Shown: positions 7,797 through 16,516 of the stretch, piece by piece
Layout of the letters: every line of letters begins with the position of its first letter
Numbering within the stretch: the stretch's first letter is position 1
Assembly: GCA_050789255.1 (NCBI GenBank)
Contig: JBOZRQ010000014.1
Span: forward strand, 94,620-158,619
Direction of reading: 5' to 3'
From: JBOZRQ01 sp050789255
Lineage (GTDB): Bacteria > Bacillota > Sulfobacillia > Symbiobacteriales > Symbiobacteriaceae
DNA: 64,000 bases
Notes under the pieces: generated by a model
The model's database searches: none
What the model was told of the DNA's origin: nothing
Seen by the model: the letters and a program-made list of their open reading frames with translations, nothing else
Position numbers and translations under genes: made by a program

Positions 7797-8993
7797 TCAT
7801 CGCATCATCACCGACACGTTCCCGGCGCCCACGATGACGGTGATCGCCACGAAGAACATCAGGGCCACCACGGCGACGCTGGCGAAGACCATCTGCAGCG
7901 ACTTGGCCATGGTGGTGAGCATCGAGGCGACCTGGCCGGCGCCGGCCGGCTGCACCAGCGCCCCGGCCAGCTGGTAGATCAGCACCAGGCTGAAGATCTT
8001 CAGCAGCGGGAAGGCGGCGATCATGAAGATGGCGGCGACGCCCATCATCCCCAGGGCGTTCTTTAGCAGGATCGTCGAGCCGAAGATCAGGTCGGTGGCG
8101 TCGGCGAACATCTTGCCCACCACGGGGATGAAGGTGCCCAGTGCGAACTTGGCCGTCTTCATGGACAGGCCGTCGGCCACGGAGCCCGCCGCCCCCTTGA
8201 CCGCCACCACGCCCAGAAACACCGTGAAGGTCAGGCTCATCACCACGGTGGCGCCCTGCCTGAGGAGTGCGGCCAGGTTGGTGAGCTTGAAGTTCTCGTT
8301 GAGCCCGGAGACGATGTCGAGCATGCTGCTGAGGAAGACGAGCGGAAAGACGATCGCCACCATGGTCGAGGCGGCGCCGCTGATGAAGGTGATCATGATC
8401 GGATGAAAGATCGCCACCGAGGTGACCCCGCCCATGCCCGCGAGCACGGTGAGCAGCACCGGCAAGATCGCTACCATAAACCCCGACAGCGTGTCCATCA
8501 CCTGCTTGGCCGTGGCCACCGCCAGGCCGAAGCCGGTCACTGCCAGCCCGATGAGCACCAGGTAGACCACCGTGTAGGCCAGTTTGCCGGTCCCCTCGGC
8601 GGTGAAAGCGGACTGCAGGTTCTGCAGCACCGCCGCCACGATCGCCAGGACCACCAGCTTGGCCAACAGTCCGGCGTTGGCGACCACCTCACGGGCCAGG
8701 TAGCGGAGCATTCCGCCGATCATCTGCCGGGGCGTGAACTTGGAATTCTGGCCCTTGTAGACCTCCAGGAAGTCCTTGAGCGTGATCTGCGGGCCGTAGC
8801 CCTCCCAGACCTTGCCGGCCTCCTGCAGGAACGACTCGATCTGGCGGGTGTCCACCTGCTGGGCCTGGGCCTTGGCCTGCTGCTCCAGCACAGCCCCGGC
8901 TGCAGGTTCGCCGCCCGCCGCGGCCGCCGCCGCAACGCCGGCGCTCAGAGCCAGCAGGAGCAGGGCTACAAGCCATGTCGATAGCTGTTTCAC
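7797..8993 (-). CDS. spoIIIAE: Stage III sporulation protein AE
   Basis: 398 residues. An N-terminal signal peptide (STWLVALLLLALSAGVAAAA) is followed by a linker and about six to eight membrane helices. Family pieces are FLQEAGKVWEGYGPQITLKD and MLDIVSGLNENFKLTNLAAL. SpoIIIAE is the main polytopic membrane component of the spoIIIA complex. It starts at GTG 8993 behind GGGGTGG. Confidence 0.94.
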   Translation of the reverse strand: MKQLSTWLVALLLLALSAGVAAAAAAGGEPAAGAVLEQQAKAQAQQVDTRQIESFLQEAGKVWEGYGPQITLKDFLEVYKGQNSKFTPRQMIGGMLRYLAREVVANAGLLAKLVVLAIVAAVLQNLQSAFTAEGTGKLAYTVVYLVLIGLAVTGFGLAVATAKQVMDTLSGFMVAILPVLLTVLAGMGGVTSVAIFHPIMITFISGAASTMVAIVFPLVFLSSMLDIVSGLNENFKLTNLAALLRQGATVVMSLTFTVFLGVVAVKGAAGSVADGLSMKTAKFALGTFIPVVGKMFADATDLIFGSTILLKNALGMMGVAAIFMIAAFPLLKIFSLVLIYQLAGALVQPAGAGQVASMLTTMAKSLQMVFASVAVVALMFFVAITVIVGAGNVSVMMR

Positions 8994-9003
8994 GGCCCCA
9001 CCC

Positions 9004-9390
9004 CTACTCCATAAGCTTGAGCACGGTGTCCATGATCGAGAGGATGATGGGCACCGCCAGCAGCATGATGATCACCTTGCCGGCCATCTCCACCTTGGAG
9101 GCGACCGACTTTTCGCCGGCGTCCTGGAGCACCTGGGAGCCAAAGTCGCTCACGTAGGCGACTCCGATGATCTTCAGCACCGCCGCCATGTGGGTCTGGT
9201 CGATCTTGGCCTTCGCACTGAGGGTCTGAAAGACGTCGACTACCTGCATCACCCGGGCCAGCATCAACAGGGCGATCATGGCGCCCGTCGCGATCGAGAG
9301 CTGCATGGCCAGCTCGGGCTTCTGCTGGCGGAGCAGGGTGATCAGCATGCCCGCCAGCATGCCCACGCCGACGATCTTCACGATGTCCAT
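9004..9390 (-). CDS. spoIIIAD: Stage III sporulation protein AD
   Basis: 128 residues, four hydrophobic segments. Conserved VKIVGVGMLAGMLITLLRQQ and IGVAYVSDFGSQVLQDAGE match the SpoIIIAC/AD family. ATG 9390 follows AGGGAGG. It lies 12 bp downstream of spoIIIAC and 10 bp upstream of spoIIIAE. Confidence 0.94.
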   Translation of the reverse strand: MDIVKIVGVGMLAGMLITLLRQQKPELAMQLSIATGAMIALLMLARVMQVVDVFQTLSAKAKIDQTHMAAVLKIIGVAYVSDFGSQVLQDAGEKSVASKVEMAGKVIIMLLAVPIILSIMDTVLKLME

Positions 9391-9402
9391 GGCGGGGCCT
9401 CC

Positions 9403-9600
9403 CTATCTCGTGCCGAACGTATACTCAACCATGCTGAAGAACTTGCCCACGAGCCCGGCGACCATGGTGAGCACGATCAGCACGCCCGTCACGGTCACCA
9501 GCTGTCCATAATCATCCCGGCCCATCTGTTTGAGCACGCTGCCCGCCAGCGACACCACGATGCCGAAGGCCGCAATCTTGAGCAGAAGGCTTAGATCCAC
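9403..9600 (-). CDS. spoIIIAC: Stage III sporulation protein AC
   Basis: 65 residues, two membrane helices, paralogous to the N-terminal half of SpoIIIAD. LKIAAFGIVVSLAGSVLKQM and the following GRDDYGQLVTVTGV are typical. The very small size is normal for the family. Confidence 0.93.
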   Translation of the reverse strand: MDLSLLLKIAAFGIVVSLAGSVLKQMGRDDYGQLVTVTGVLIVLTMVAGLVGKFFSMVEYTFGTR

Positions 9601-9615
9601 CGCTCTCCCCCCGAA

Positions 9616-10146
9616 TTAGAAGAGAATCAGAACAAGGCCGGCTCCGGAGAGGATCCCGGCGTACCTGGCCACCTTTTCATAGCGCACCCGCTCCTCCTGG
9701 GCCCGGGCCTCCTCGCCGGCCAGCCGCTCCTGGCAGAGCGCCAGGTGGCGCACCTGGTCCTGACGTCCCGAAGCGCCCAGCACGGCCGCCAGCGCCTCCA
9801 AAATGGCCAGGTCGGCGGGCCGCAGCGAGGTGTCGGGGGATATCTCAGCGAGGGCGCCGCGCAGGGCATCCCCGGGCGTGATTCCCTGGCCCTCAGCGAG
9901 GCGCCGGGCTGTGCTGGCGAAGAATGGCCCCACCTCCGGCCCGGCCGCCTGGGCCGCCGCCCGAAGCGCTTCCGGCAGCGGCGTGGCGCCGTACTCCACC
10001 TCGGTTTGCAGCACCGCCAGCCCCGTGGCAAGGTCCCGCAGTTGGCGCGGCCGGCTGACGTACCGGGCGGCCACCTGCCAGCCCCCGTAGGACGTCGCCC
10101 CCATCACCAGGGCGCCGCCGATCAGCTTACCCAGCACGGCTGACAC
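9616..10146 (-). CDS. spoIIIAB: Stage III sporulation protein AB
   Basis: 176 residues. An N-terminal helix (about 5-20), a cytoplasmic helical middle with RPRQLRDLATGLAVLQTEVE and a C-terminal helix (YAGILSGAGLVLILF). The fold is related to GspF/T2SS platform proteins. The gene overlaps the end of spoIIIAA by 20 bp, which suggests translational coupling. Confidence 0.93.
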   Translation of the reverse strand: MSAVLGKLIGGALVMGATSYGGWQVAARYVSRPRQLRDLATGLAVLQTEVEYGATPLPEALRAAAQAAGPEVGPFFASTARRLAEGQGITPGDALRGALAEISPDTSLRPADLAILEALAAVLGASGRQDQVRHLALCQERLAGEEARAQEERVRYEKVARYAGILSGAGLVLILF

Positions 10147-11101
10147 CCCCCGCTGCAGAAAGGTCGGTCACAGACTCCATCGTACCGGGTCCCCGGCTGC
10201 GGCCCAGGAGCACTGCCCGGGCGAAGGCCCCGGCCTCGATCAGCCCGGCCAGCGCCGGGCGCCGTGCCACGTCGGCCAGGCTTGACCCGTGGGCGGTGGC
10301 GATGACGGAGACCCCGGCGTGCAGGGCCTCCATCACCGCCTCGGCGTCGGCGGGGCGCCCAATCTCGTCCACCGCCAGCACCTGGGGCGAGAGGGCCCGG
10401 ATCAACAGCATCATCCCCTCGGCCTTGGGGCAGGCGTCCAGCACGTCGGTGCGGGGGCCCACATCCCGCTGGGGGACGCCATCGATACAGCCCGCCACCT
10501 CGGAACGCTCGTCCACCAGCCCGACCTTCCGGCCCGGCAAACCGGAGAACCCGGTGGAGACCTGGCGGACCAGGTCGCGAAGCATCGTGGTCTTGCCCGC
10601 CTGGGGCGGGGAGATCAGCAGGGTGCTCAGGACCTGCCCGTTGCTCACCAGCCTGGGCAGCAGCCCGCTGGCGGCGCCCCGCACCTCCCGGGCGATGCGG
10701 ATGTTCAGGCTGGCCACGGACTTGAGCGTGGCGATGCGCCCGCCCTCGGTGACAGCCCGGCCGCAGAGCCCGACGCGGTGCCCGCCCTGCAGGGTCAGGT
10801 AGCCGCCCCGGACCTCATCTTCCCAGGCGTAGACCGAGCCCCGGGCCATGAGCTGAAAGGTGCGGCTCAGGTCGTCACCGTCCGGGGTCATCCCCTCGGC
10901 GGGATCCGCTGTTAGGCCGCCGGCCGGGGTTACAAAGCGGTCGCCGCCCGCATGGACCAGCTGGAGCGGGCGCCCCTGCCGGATGCGCACCTCTTCCAGC
11001 GGTCCCGGGAGCTGCGGCGCTGCCCGCGCAAGCAGGGCGCCGAGGCGGGGGGCGATCAGCGGCAGGATCTGCGAAGCGAACTCGGCTGGGACCATGGGCA
11101 T
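10127..11101 (-). CDS. spoIIIAA: Stage III sporulation protein AA (ATPase)
   Basis: 324 residues, a secretion-type ATPase proposed to power the mother cell-forespore channel. Walker A is in LLISPPQAGKTTMLRDLVRQ and Walker B in QVLAVDEIGRPADAEAVMEA. The family motifs GYLTLQGGHRVGLCGRAV and GLVDERSEVAGC are present. ATG 11101 follows a GGGGGTG ribosome binding site; ATG 11095 is a second candidate. First gene of the eight-gene operon. Confidence 0.95.
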   Translation of the reverse strand: MPMVPAEFASQILPLIAPRLGALLARAAPQLPGPLEEVRIRQGRPLQLVHAGGDRFVTPAGGLTADPAEGMTPDGDDLSRTFQLMARGSVYAWEDEVRGGYLTLQGGHRVGLCGRAVTEGGRIATLKSVASLNIRIAREVRGAASGLLPRLVSNGQVLSTLLISPPQAGKTTMLRDLVRQVSTGFSGLPGRKVGLVDERSEVAGCIDGVPQRDVGPRTDVLDACPKAEGMMLLIRALSPQVLAVDEIGRPADAEAVMEALHAGVSVIATAHGSSLADVARRPALAGLIEAGAFARAVLLGRSRGPGTMESVTDLSAAGGVSRAG

Positions 11102-11136
11102 CTGGCACCCCCTTGCCCTTCACCTCTTACCTCAGG

Positions 11137-11165
11137 ACTATATGGGTCGTCCGCGCTCGTTATGC
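11137..11165 (-). promoter_or_regulatory. Sigma-E-type promoter of the spoIIIA operon
   Basis: On the minus strand GCATAAC (11159-11165) is followed after 14 bp by CATATAGT (11137-11144). This matches the sigma-E pattern (ATA-containing -35 box, CATACA-T -10 box), and the spoIIIA operon is sigma-E dependent in Bacillus. The -10 box lies 36 bp upstream of the spoIIIAA start. Confidence 0.65.
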
Positions 11166-11175
11166 AAAATAGAAC

Positions 11176-11204
11176 AAGCCCCGCATCTCAGGGATGCAGG
11201 GCTT
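11176..11204 (-). terminator. Terminator after the HD-domain gene
   Basis: AAGCCCTGCATC pairs with GATGCGGGGCTT on the minus strand, followed by TGTTCTATTTTG. It separates the HD gene (stop at 11214) from the spoIIIA promoter. Confidence 0.75.
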
Positions 11205-11213
11205 CTCTGACGA

Positions 11214-11840
11214 TCAGATCTCCGTTTGCAGCTGCACGAGGAAGCTCCTCAGAAACTCCGTGCGGGCACGGGCCATCTGACGGGCCGTGGCGGTGTGCAG
11301 GGTGCCTTCAATCAAGAGCAGCTTGCGGTAGAAGTGGTCCAGGGTCCACGCTTTGTCGTCGGGCTGGCGGTCACGGCAGAACGGGTCCTCCGCCTGGTAG
11401 AACGGACGGCCCATCTGCGAGCCGGTGGAGAAGCAGCGGGCGATTCCCACCGCACCGATGGAGTCGAGCCGGTCGGCATCTTGAAGGACCTTGCCCTCCA
11501 GGGTCTCGGGCACGATACCCCGGGAGAAGCTGTGGTAGCGGATGCAGTAGGCCACCGCCTGCGTGAACTGTGCCGGAAAGCCCAGCGACTCCATCAGCTC
11601 GGTCGCCCGGTCCGCACAGACCTCGCCGGAGAGGTGCGACTCGGGATGATCCTTGGGGTAGTTAAACAGCTCATGGAGCAGCGCCGCTGCGACGACGATC
11701 TCAACGTTGGCGCCTTCGGCCTCGGCGATGCGTCTGGCGTTCGCGGCCACACGCCTGACGTGCAGGAGGTCGTGGCCGGGGTCGATCGCCTCGGTCCGCT
11801 CCGCTGCAACAACTTCAAGTACGTTCAGGCGGTCCTGCAT
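11214..11840 (-). CDS. HD-domain phosphohydrolase-like protein (YedJ/YpgQ type)
   Basis: 208 residues. The metal-binding pattern of the HD superfamily is visible as HDLLHVRRVAANA near residue 20, ALLHELFNYPKDHPES near 50 and QDADRLDSIGAVGIAR near 120. The second motif reads His-Glu instead of His-Asp, which may occur in this subfamily. The substrate is unknown; relatives cleave nucleotide phosphates. The start at 11840 has GGGAGG seven bases upstream, better than the ATG at 11855. It diverges from the DUF402 gene. Confidence 0.8.
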   Translation of the reverse strand: MQDRLNVLEVVAAERTEAIDPGHDLLHVRRVAANARRIAEAEGANVEIVVAAALLHELFNYPKDHPESHLSGEVCADRATELMESLGFPAQFTQAVAYCIRYHSFSRGIVPETLEGKVLQDADRLDSIGAVGIARCFSTGSQMGRPFYQAEDPFCRDRQPDDKAWTLDHFYRKLLLIEGTLHTATARQMARARTEFLRSFLVQLQTEI

Positions 11841-11968
11841 ATAGATTCCTCCCAAAGTTGCCTCATCTGTGCCTGTGTCATCATACCATTGAATCCCGCC
11901 GAGAAGAAGGAGCTTGACCCGGCGGAAGCGAATCGGCGCACATGGGTGTAACGTTGGAGGTTTAACAG

Positions 11969-12448
11969 GTGAAACGCATGGTCGTCACCGTGGAGTCCCG
12001 CCTCGAGCACCATCAGCGGAGCGGCAACACCTACCCCATCGACCGGCGCCTGGAGCGGCGCGGGGAGGCGATCTTCCTGGATCGCTCCTTCCGGGGGCAT
12101 CCCGAGATCGCCGGGGTCCGCTCGATCCTGCTGCCCAAGCTGCATCTATGGGCGATGTTCTACGAGGCGCACCGCCCGCCGCATCCCATGTGCTGCTACA
12201 TCCATATGGCCCGCATCTTCGATGAGGGCGAAACCATTCTGATTGAAGACCTCTACCTGGACGTGATCCTCTACCAGGATGGGCGCTGGAAGCTGGATGA
12301 CGTATGTGAGTTCCGGGCGGCCGTTGCGGCTGGGGAGCTGAGCTCCGAGCAGATTGATGCGGCGCTGCTGGGACTTGAGCACGCCTGTCGCCTGGTGGAA
12401 ACATGCGGCCTCGACGTTGAGGGGTATCTGCTGAAGGCATACGGTTAA
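11969..12448 (+). CDS. DUF402 domain protein (possible nucleotide phosphatase)
   Basis: 159 residues. The C-terminal half carries the DUF402 pattern of paired acidic strands, EDLYLDVILYQDGRWKLDD, followed by a helix ending in GLEHACRLVE. Some DUF402 proteins are nucleoside di/triphosphatases; activity here is inferred only from the family. GTG 11969 has GGAGG eight bases upstream. Transcribed divergently from the HD gene. Confidence 0.75.
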   Translation: MKRMVVTVESRLEHHQRSGNTYPIDRRLERRGEAIFLDRSFRGHPEIAGVRSILLPKLHLWAMFYEAHRPPHPMCCYIHMARIFDEGETILIEDLYLDVILYQDGRWKLDDVCEFRAAVAAGELSSEQIDAALLGLEHACRLVETCGLDVEGYLLKAYG

Positions 12449-12462
12449 CTCGCAGAAGAAAG

Positions 12463-12489
12463 ACGGCGGGCCTACGAAAGGCCCGCCGT
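12463..12489. terminator. Bidirectional terminator between DUF402 and CD1247-like genes
   Basis: ACGGCGGGCC pairs with GGCCCGCCGT around a seven-base loop. The T-rich side (GTCTTTCTTC) faces the minus-strand gene; the plus-strand gene ends 15 bp before it. Confidence 0.75.
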
Positions 12490-12496
12490 TCAACGT

Positions 12497-12937
12497 TCAG
12501 TCTCGCTCCATCACAAACTCATCATCGAGGTTGTTGGCCGACTCGACGATCGTCCCACATGCAGGACACACGCACTCAAAGTGGGACTCCACGTCGCCGA
12601 AGCCGGCGCCCAGGGCTTCACCGCACTGGGGGCAGGTCAGGATCTCCATCCCTTCCTCCCGCTCGGTCACCCACTCTTCGGGGACGAAGGAGACTTCGTC
12701 GTCGTCGTCCTCGTCGGAGAAGATCGACTCCTCCAGGGCGCCGAGGTCGTAGTCGACATCCTCGACATACTCAGCGAGCTCATCCTGGGCCTCAGCGATG
12801 TCCGAGACCTGGTCGGCCATCTCGCCGAGCACGTCGATCATGGAAGCCAGGATGCGGCCTTCGGCGCTGGTCATCTCCACGTCAAGTCCCTCGGCCAGAC
12901 CCTGTAAGTACGCCACCTTGGACCGCAGATCGGACAT
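12497..12937 (-). CDS. CD1247 N-terminal-domain protein with zinc ribbon
   Basis: 146 residues. An N-terminal helical domain (LRSKVAYLQGLAEGLDVE) typical of CD1247-type clostridial proteins is followed by a very acidic stretch (SDEDDDDEVSFV). A C-terminal zinc ribbon has CPQC near 100 and CPAC near 127. The function is unknown. The ribosome binding site GGGGGGA lies inside the 3' arm of the hairpin at 12945-12987, so translation may depend on its folding. Downstream of efp. Confidence 0.78.
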   Translation of the reverse strand: MSDLRSKVAYLQGLAEGLDVEMTSAEGRILASMIDVLGEMADQVSDIAEAQDELAEYVEDVDYDLGALEESIFSDEDDDDEVSFVPEEWVTEREEGMEILTCPQCGEALGAGFGDVESHFECVCPACGTIVESANNLDDEFVMERD

Positions 12938-12944
12938 AAAAACA

Positions 12945-12987
12945 TCCCCCCGGTGTTATGGCGATCAACCATAGTCTGCCGGGGGGA
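12945..12987 (-). terminator. Terminator/attenuator after efp that contains the next gene's ribosome binding site
   Basis: On the minus strand TCCCCCCGG pairs with CCGGGGGGA, with an inner CTATGG/CCATAA stem, followed by a run of five T. The ATG of the CD1247-like gene begins directly after the T run at 12937. Confidence 0.75.
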
Positions 12988-13015
12988 ATCGTTTTTCATG
13001 CGTTATGTGACCGGA

Positions 13016-13573
13016 TTAGGCCCGGCCGAGATAGTCGCCGGTGCGGGTGTCGATCTTCAGCTTGTCGCCGGTGTTGATGAACAGGGGCACCTTGACGGTA
13101 TAGCCAGTCTCGAGGCGGGCAGGCTTGGTGGTGCCGGTGGCGGTGTCGCCCTTGAAGCCCGGCTCGGTCTCCACGACCTCGAGCTCAACGGTGTTGGGCA
13201 GGTCGACGCCGATGATCTTGCCGTTCCAGTCGGCGATCTGGGCCATCATGTTCTCGAGCAGGTAGTTCTTGGCGTCGCCGATCTGGTCGGCGTTCAGCTC
13301 GATCTGGTCGTAGGTCTCGGTGTTCATGAAGGTCCAGGTGCCCTGGCCGCTGTAGAGGAACTGGTACTCGCGGCGGTCGACGTTGGCCTTGGGCAGCTTG
13401 TCGTTGGGGTTGAAGGTGGTGTCGACCACGCCGCCGCCCTGGATGTCCTTCATCTTCACGCGGACGAAGGCGGCGCCCTTGCCGGGCTTGACGTGCAGGA
13501 ACTCGATGACCTGGTACAGCTTGTGGTTCTGCTCAATGGTCATGCCGTTACGAATATCGCCTGCGGAAATCAT
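13016..13573 (-). CDS. efp: Translation elongation factor P
   Basis: 185 residues, standard length. EF-P rescues ribosomes stalled at polyproline. Three-domain architecture with the N-terminal SAGDIRNGMTIEQNHKLYQV, the modification loop near residue 32 (LHVKPGKGAAFVRVKMKD) with Lys at the conserved tip, and the C-terminal PLFINTGDKLKIDTRTGDYL. ATG 13573 follows GAGGGG. It is useful here because several local proteins, such as the sortase substrate, are proline-rich. Confidence 0.97.
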   Translation of the reverse strand: MISAGDIRNGMTIEQNHKLYQVIEFLHVKPGKGAAFVRVKMKDIQGGGVVDTTFNPNDKLPKANVDRREYQFLYSGQGTWTFMNTETYDQIELNADQIGDAKNYLLENMMAQIADWNGKIIGVDLPNTVELEVVETEPGFKGDTATGTTKPARLETGYTVKVPLFINTGDKLKIDTRTGDYLGRA

Positions 13574-13657
13574 CTGTTCGTGTCCCCTCCACAAAAATCA
13601 TCATGGCTAGTATAAACCAACTTGGTCTGCCCTGAGTCTGACGACCAAATCGGGTAC

Positions 13658-14734
13658 CTACAGAATTATCAGATCCTTGGGCGACTGGCTAAAGCGCTCG
13701 CACCCATTCTCGGTGACCAGGACCAGGTCCTCGATGCGCACCCCGCCCCAGCCGGGCAGGTAGATGCCGGGCTCGATGGTGACCATCATGCCCGGGACGA
13801 GAATATCCTCAGCGGCGGTCCACCGCAGGCGGGGACCTTCATGGATGAAACGGCCCACACCATGGCCGGTGCCGTGGCCGAAATTGCTGCCGTAGCCCTT
13901 CGCCGTGATGTAGTCGCGGCAGGCTGCGTCCACCTGCTGGCCGGTCGCGCCGGCCTTACAGGCCGCCAGGCCGCGGAGCTGGGCCTCCAGGACGATCTCG
14001 TAGATCTCGCGCTGCTTCGCGCTCGGCTCCCCGACGACCACCGTACGGGTGAAGTCGGCGCAGTAGCCCTGGTAGAGGGCGCCGAAGTCGAAGGTGACGA
14101 AATCGCCGTGCTCGACCACCTTCTCCGAGGCACGCCCATGCGGAAGCGAAGAGCGGATGCCCGAGGCGACGATGGTGTCGAAGGCCGGGCCCTCGGCGCC
14201 AAGCTTGCGCATTTTGTATTCCAGCTCGACCGCCAGATCGCGCTCCTGCACCCCGGGCTTGATGTAGCCCAGGATGTGGGCCCAGGCCTGGTCGGTGACC
14301 TCCGCCGCCTTGCGCATGATGGCCTGCTCATCGCTGTCTTTGATCAGCCGCAGGTTTTCCACCAGGCCGGAGACGGTGACGAGTTCCCGCCCCTCCAGCG
14401 CCTTGCGGTACAGGCCGTACTCGTCGAAGGTGAGGAAGTCGCCCTCGAAGCCGATGCGCTGCCCGCCGTGCTGGTGAATCAGATCCGCGACCAGGGCGTG
14501 GTTGGTAGTGCCCGCTATGGACCGGACGGCGAAGTGGGGCGCCTGGCTCGCAGCCTGCTCGGTGTACCGAAAGTCGGTGAGAAGGTCGGCGCCGGTACGG
14601 GTGACAAGCAGCACCGCGGCGCTCCCGGTAAAGCCGCTCAGGTAGGCGCGGTTCTCGGGCTTGGCTACGACCAGGGCGTCGAGCCCCTGCTCGGCCATGC
14701 GGCTGCGGAGCCGCTCGAGGCGGGCGACGGTCAT
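13658..14734 (-). CDS. M24B family Xaa-Pro aminopeptidase
   Basis: 358 residues: creatinase-like N-terminal domain (LRSRMAEQGLDALVVAKPEN) and pita-bread catalytic domain. The five metal ligands are visible as Asp in FDFGALYQGYCADFTRTVVV (two), His in GHGTGHGVGRFIHEGP, Glu in VTIEPGIYLPGWGGVRIED (two). It cleaves N-terminal residues before proline. It lies between aroQ and efp, the common Firmicutes order. ATG 14734 follows AAAGGAG. Confidence 0.93.
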   Translation of the reverse strand: MTVARLERLRSRMAEQGLDALVVAKPENRAYLSGFTGSAAVLLVTRTGADLLTDFRYTEQAASQAPHFAVRSIAGTTNHALVADLIHQHGGQRIGFEGDFLTFDEYGLYRKALEGRELVTVSGLVENLRLIKDSDEQAIMRKAAEVTDQAWAHILGYIKPGVQERDLAVELEYKMRKLGAEGPAFDTIVASGIRSSLPHGRASEKVVEHGDFVTFDFGALYQGYCADFTRTVVVGEPSAKQREIYEIVLEAQLRGLAACKAGATGQQVDAACRDYITAKGYGSNFGHGTGHGVGRFIHEGPRLRWTAAEDILVPGMMVTIEPGIYLPGWGGVRIEDLVLVTENGCERFSQSPKDLIIL

Positions 14735-14754
14735 GGGGATATCGTCTCCTTTGA

Positions 14755-15201
14755 TCAGGCGTTCTGCGAGAGAGCGATGTGGGCGGCTGCACGCAGCCCC
14801 AGCTTATAGCTTTCCACGCCAAACCCTATGATGGTCCCAACGACGACCGGAGCGATGACCGATTGGTGCCGGAACGGCTCCCGCTTGTGCACGTTCGAGA
14901 GGTGGCACTCCACCACGGGCACGGAGACGGAAGAGATCGCATCGCGGATGGCGATGCTGTAGTGGGTGTAGGCCCCCGGGTTGATCAGGATCGCCTGACA
15001 GCGGCCGCGGGCGCCGTGAACGGCGTCGATGATCGCGCCCTCGTGGTTGGATTGGTAGGCTTCTACCTCAACTCCCAGCTCGGCGCCGAGCGCCTCAAGC
15101 ATGGCGTTGATCTCTGCCAGCGTGGTGGCGCCATAGACCTCAGGCTCACGGGTTCCTAGCAGGTTCAGGTTGGGACCATGGATCACCAGCACCCTGGCCA
15201 C
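14755..15201 (-). CDS. aroQ: Type II 3-dehydroquinate dehydratase
   Basis: 148 residues, the usual size. Third step of the shikimate pathway. Motifs are VLVIHGPNLNLLGTREPEVYG (active-site loop Arg and Tyr), NPGAYTHYSIAIRDAI and VECHLSNVHKREPFRHQS with the catalytic His. The start is GTG 15201 with GGAGG ten bases upstream; the longer frame from 15264 adds nothing conserved. 20 bp upstream of the aminopeptidase gene. Confidence 0.95.
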   Translation of the reverse strand: MARVLVIHGPNLNLLGTREPEVYGATTLAEINAMLEALGAELGVEVEAYQSNHEGAIIDAVHGARGRCQAILINPGAYTHYSIAIRDAISSVSVPVVECHLSNVHKREPFRHQSVIAPVVVGTIIGFGVESYKLGLRAAAHIALSQNA

Positions 15202-15303
15202 GGCAAGTCCACCTCCGAAGTGCCAAACCCGCATTATCGTACCAAAAAATGCCGATCTCGACAACCCTTTGCACCGGCGGATGCCTGCCCAAATTGGTGC
15301 CGC

Positions 15304-16506
15304 CTATTCGGACCCCTTCGTGGAGGCACGGTACGTTCGGTAGAGCTGCCCGAGACGGGGAACCTGTGCGGTGACGTGGACCTCCACCGGCAGCTCTGCC
15401 AGCAGCTCCGCCCAACTGCGGGACCGCTGGGAATACAGCTGTGGGCTGTGACGGAAGAGCGCCTGCCCGAATCCGAAGAAGTCTGATTTTGAGCTTCGCA
15501 TTTGTGTGAGCGCCGAGCGGATCTGGGAGCTAACCTCAGCCTCCAGGAGCCGCTGCAGGGTCTGGGACTCCGCATCGCCGAGCGCTTCCCCGGTACATCC
15601 GATCTCGTTGACGTCCGCTAACACCTTGACGTTGATCTGGCCCCGCGGCTTTCCCCCTGACATATAGGTGCTCACCCTTCCATGGGCATCACGCAGCCGA
15701 AAGACGACACGCTGTTTCGGGTCCCGGCATGGGGCAGACACGGCCCCGTGTACAGCCCTGTTCTTGGACCACAGCAGGCCCCTGGCCTCGGCCGGGCTCA
15801 GCCAGTTGACCAGCTTATCGCCGACGAAGACCCCGGCGCCGCCATAGGTGATCTCCTTGGGGCTCTCCGGGTGCGGATTCAGGGCCCCTTCCGGCCGGGG
15901 AGACTCCGTCTCCGCCAACCGAAAGATGGGCAGGGAGAGGTCAACCCCCTCCTCCTGAAGCATATTGGCCACCTCGGTGAGGCGGCGGGCGGGCGTGACC
16001 GAACTGCGCCTGGTGGCAGTCTCGTGGTAGCCCAGGGGGCTGTCGCTGGGGGCGAGCTCCTGCCGGGGCCGGGCCATGAGCAAGTCCGAAGCTCTGCCGG
16101 GGGTTACAGCGATCCAGGCGGTGGGCCGGATCTCCACGCTCCGCAGCATGACGTCCATGGCGGGACCAATGCCGTGCCGCGCCATATTCTCACCGAAGAT
16201 GATGGCTCGAACGTGTGCGAGTGTGAGCGAGCGGGAGAGGATCTGGTCAAGCCTTGCGAAGGCCTGGTCGAGCGCCTCCCCCCGCTCCGAAATCGTCCAC
16301 ACCGCTTGCTGACGGCCCCCTCCACCGCCATCTGTCCCGCCGCCCGGCCGCGGCGATAGCACAGTGACCGTGACCAGGTACCGCCCATCCTCCCAGTCTA
16401 CCCCAAGCAGGCCCGTGAACGACACCTCCGTGAGCTCACGGCGGCTCCAGCACCCGGTCAGTGCGAGAGCAAGCAGAATCAGTGCCATCAAGCGGCGCAG
16501 GCTCAT
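15304..16506 (-). CDS. Ger(x)C family spore germination lipoprotein (second set)
   Basis: 400 residues. A lipoprotein signal with lipobox LALALTGCW (Cys about residue 19) opens the protein. GerAC-type sequence follows (FTGLLGVDWEDGRYLVTVTV, QLYSQRSRSWAELLAELPVE). GerC subunits are outer-face lipoproteins of nutrient receptors in the spore inner membrane. ATG 16506 overlaps the end of the gerA-type gene. Last gene of the ger run. Confidence 0.9.
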   Translation of the reverse strand: MSLRRLMALILLALALTGCWSRRELTEVSFTGLLGVDWEDGRYLVTVTVLSPRPGGGTDGGGGGRQQAVWTISERGEALDQAFARLDQILSRSLTLAHVRAIIFGENMARHGIGPAMDVMLRSVEIRPTAWIAVTPGRASDLLMARPRQELAPSDSPLGYHETATRRSSVTPARRLTEVANMLQEEGVDLSLPIFRLAETESPRPEGALNPHPESPKEITYGGAGVFVGDKLVNWLSPAEARGLLWSKNRAVHGAVSAPCRDPKQRVVFRLRDAHGRVSTYMSGGKPRGQINVKVLADVNEIGCTGEALGDAESQTLQRLLEAEVSSQIRSALTQMRSSKSDFFGFGQALFRHSPQLYSQRSRSWAELLAELPVEVHVTAQVPRLGQLYRTYRASTKGSE

Positions 16507-16516
16507 ACGGACACCC

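Noticed and set aside
11214..11840. Loss of function in the HD protein because the motif reads His-Glu
   Set aside because: The surrounding motif appears intact and the substitution may be normal for this subfamily, so inactivity cannot be claimed.
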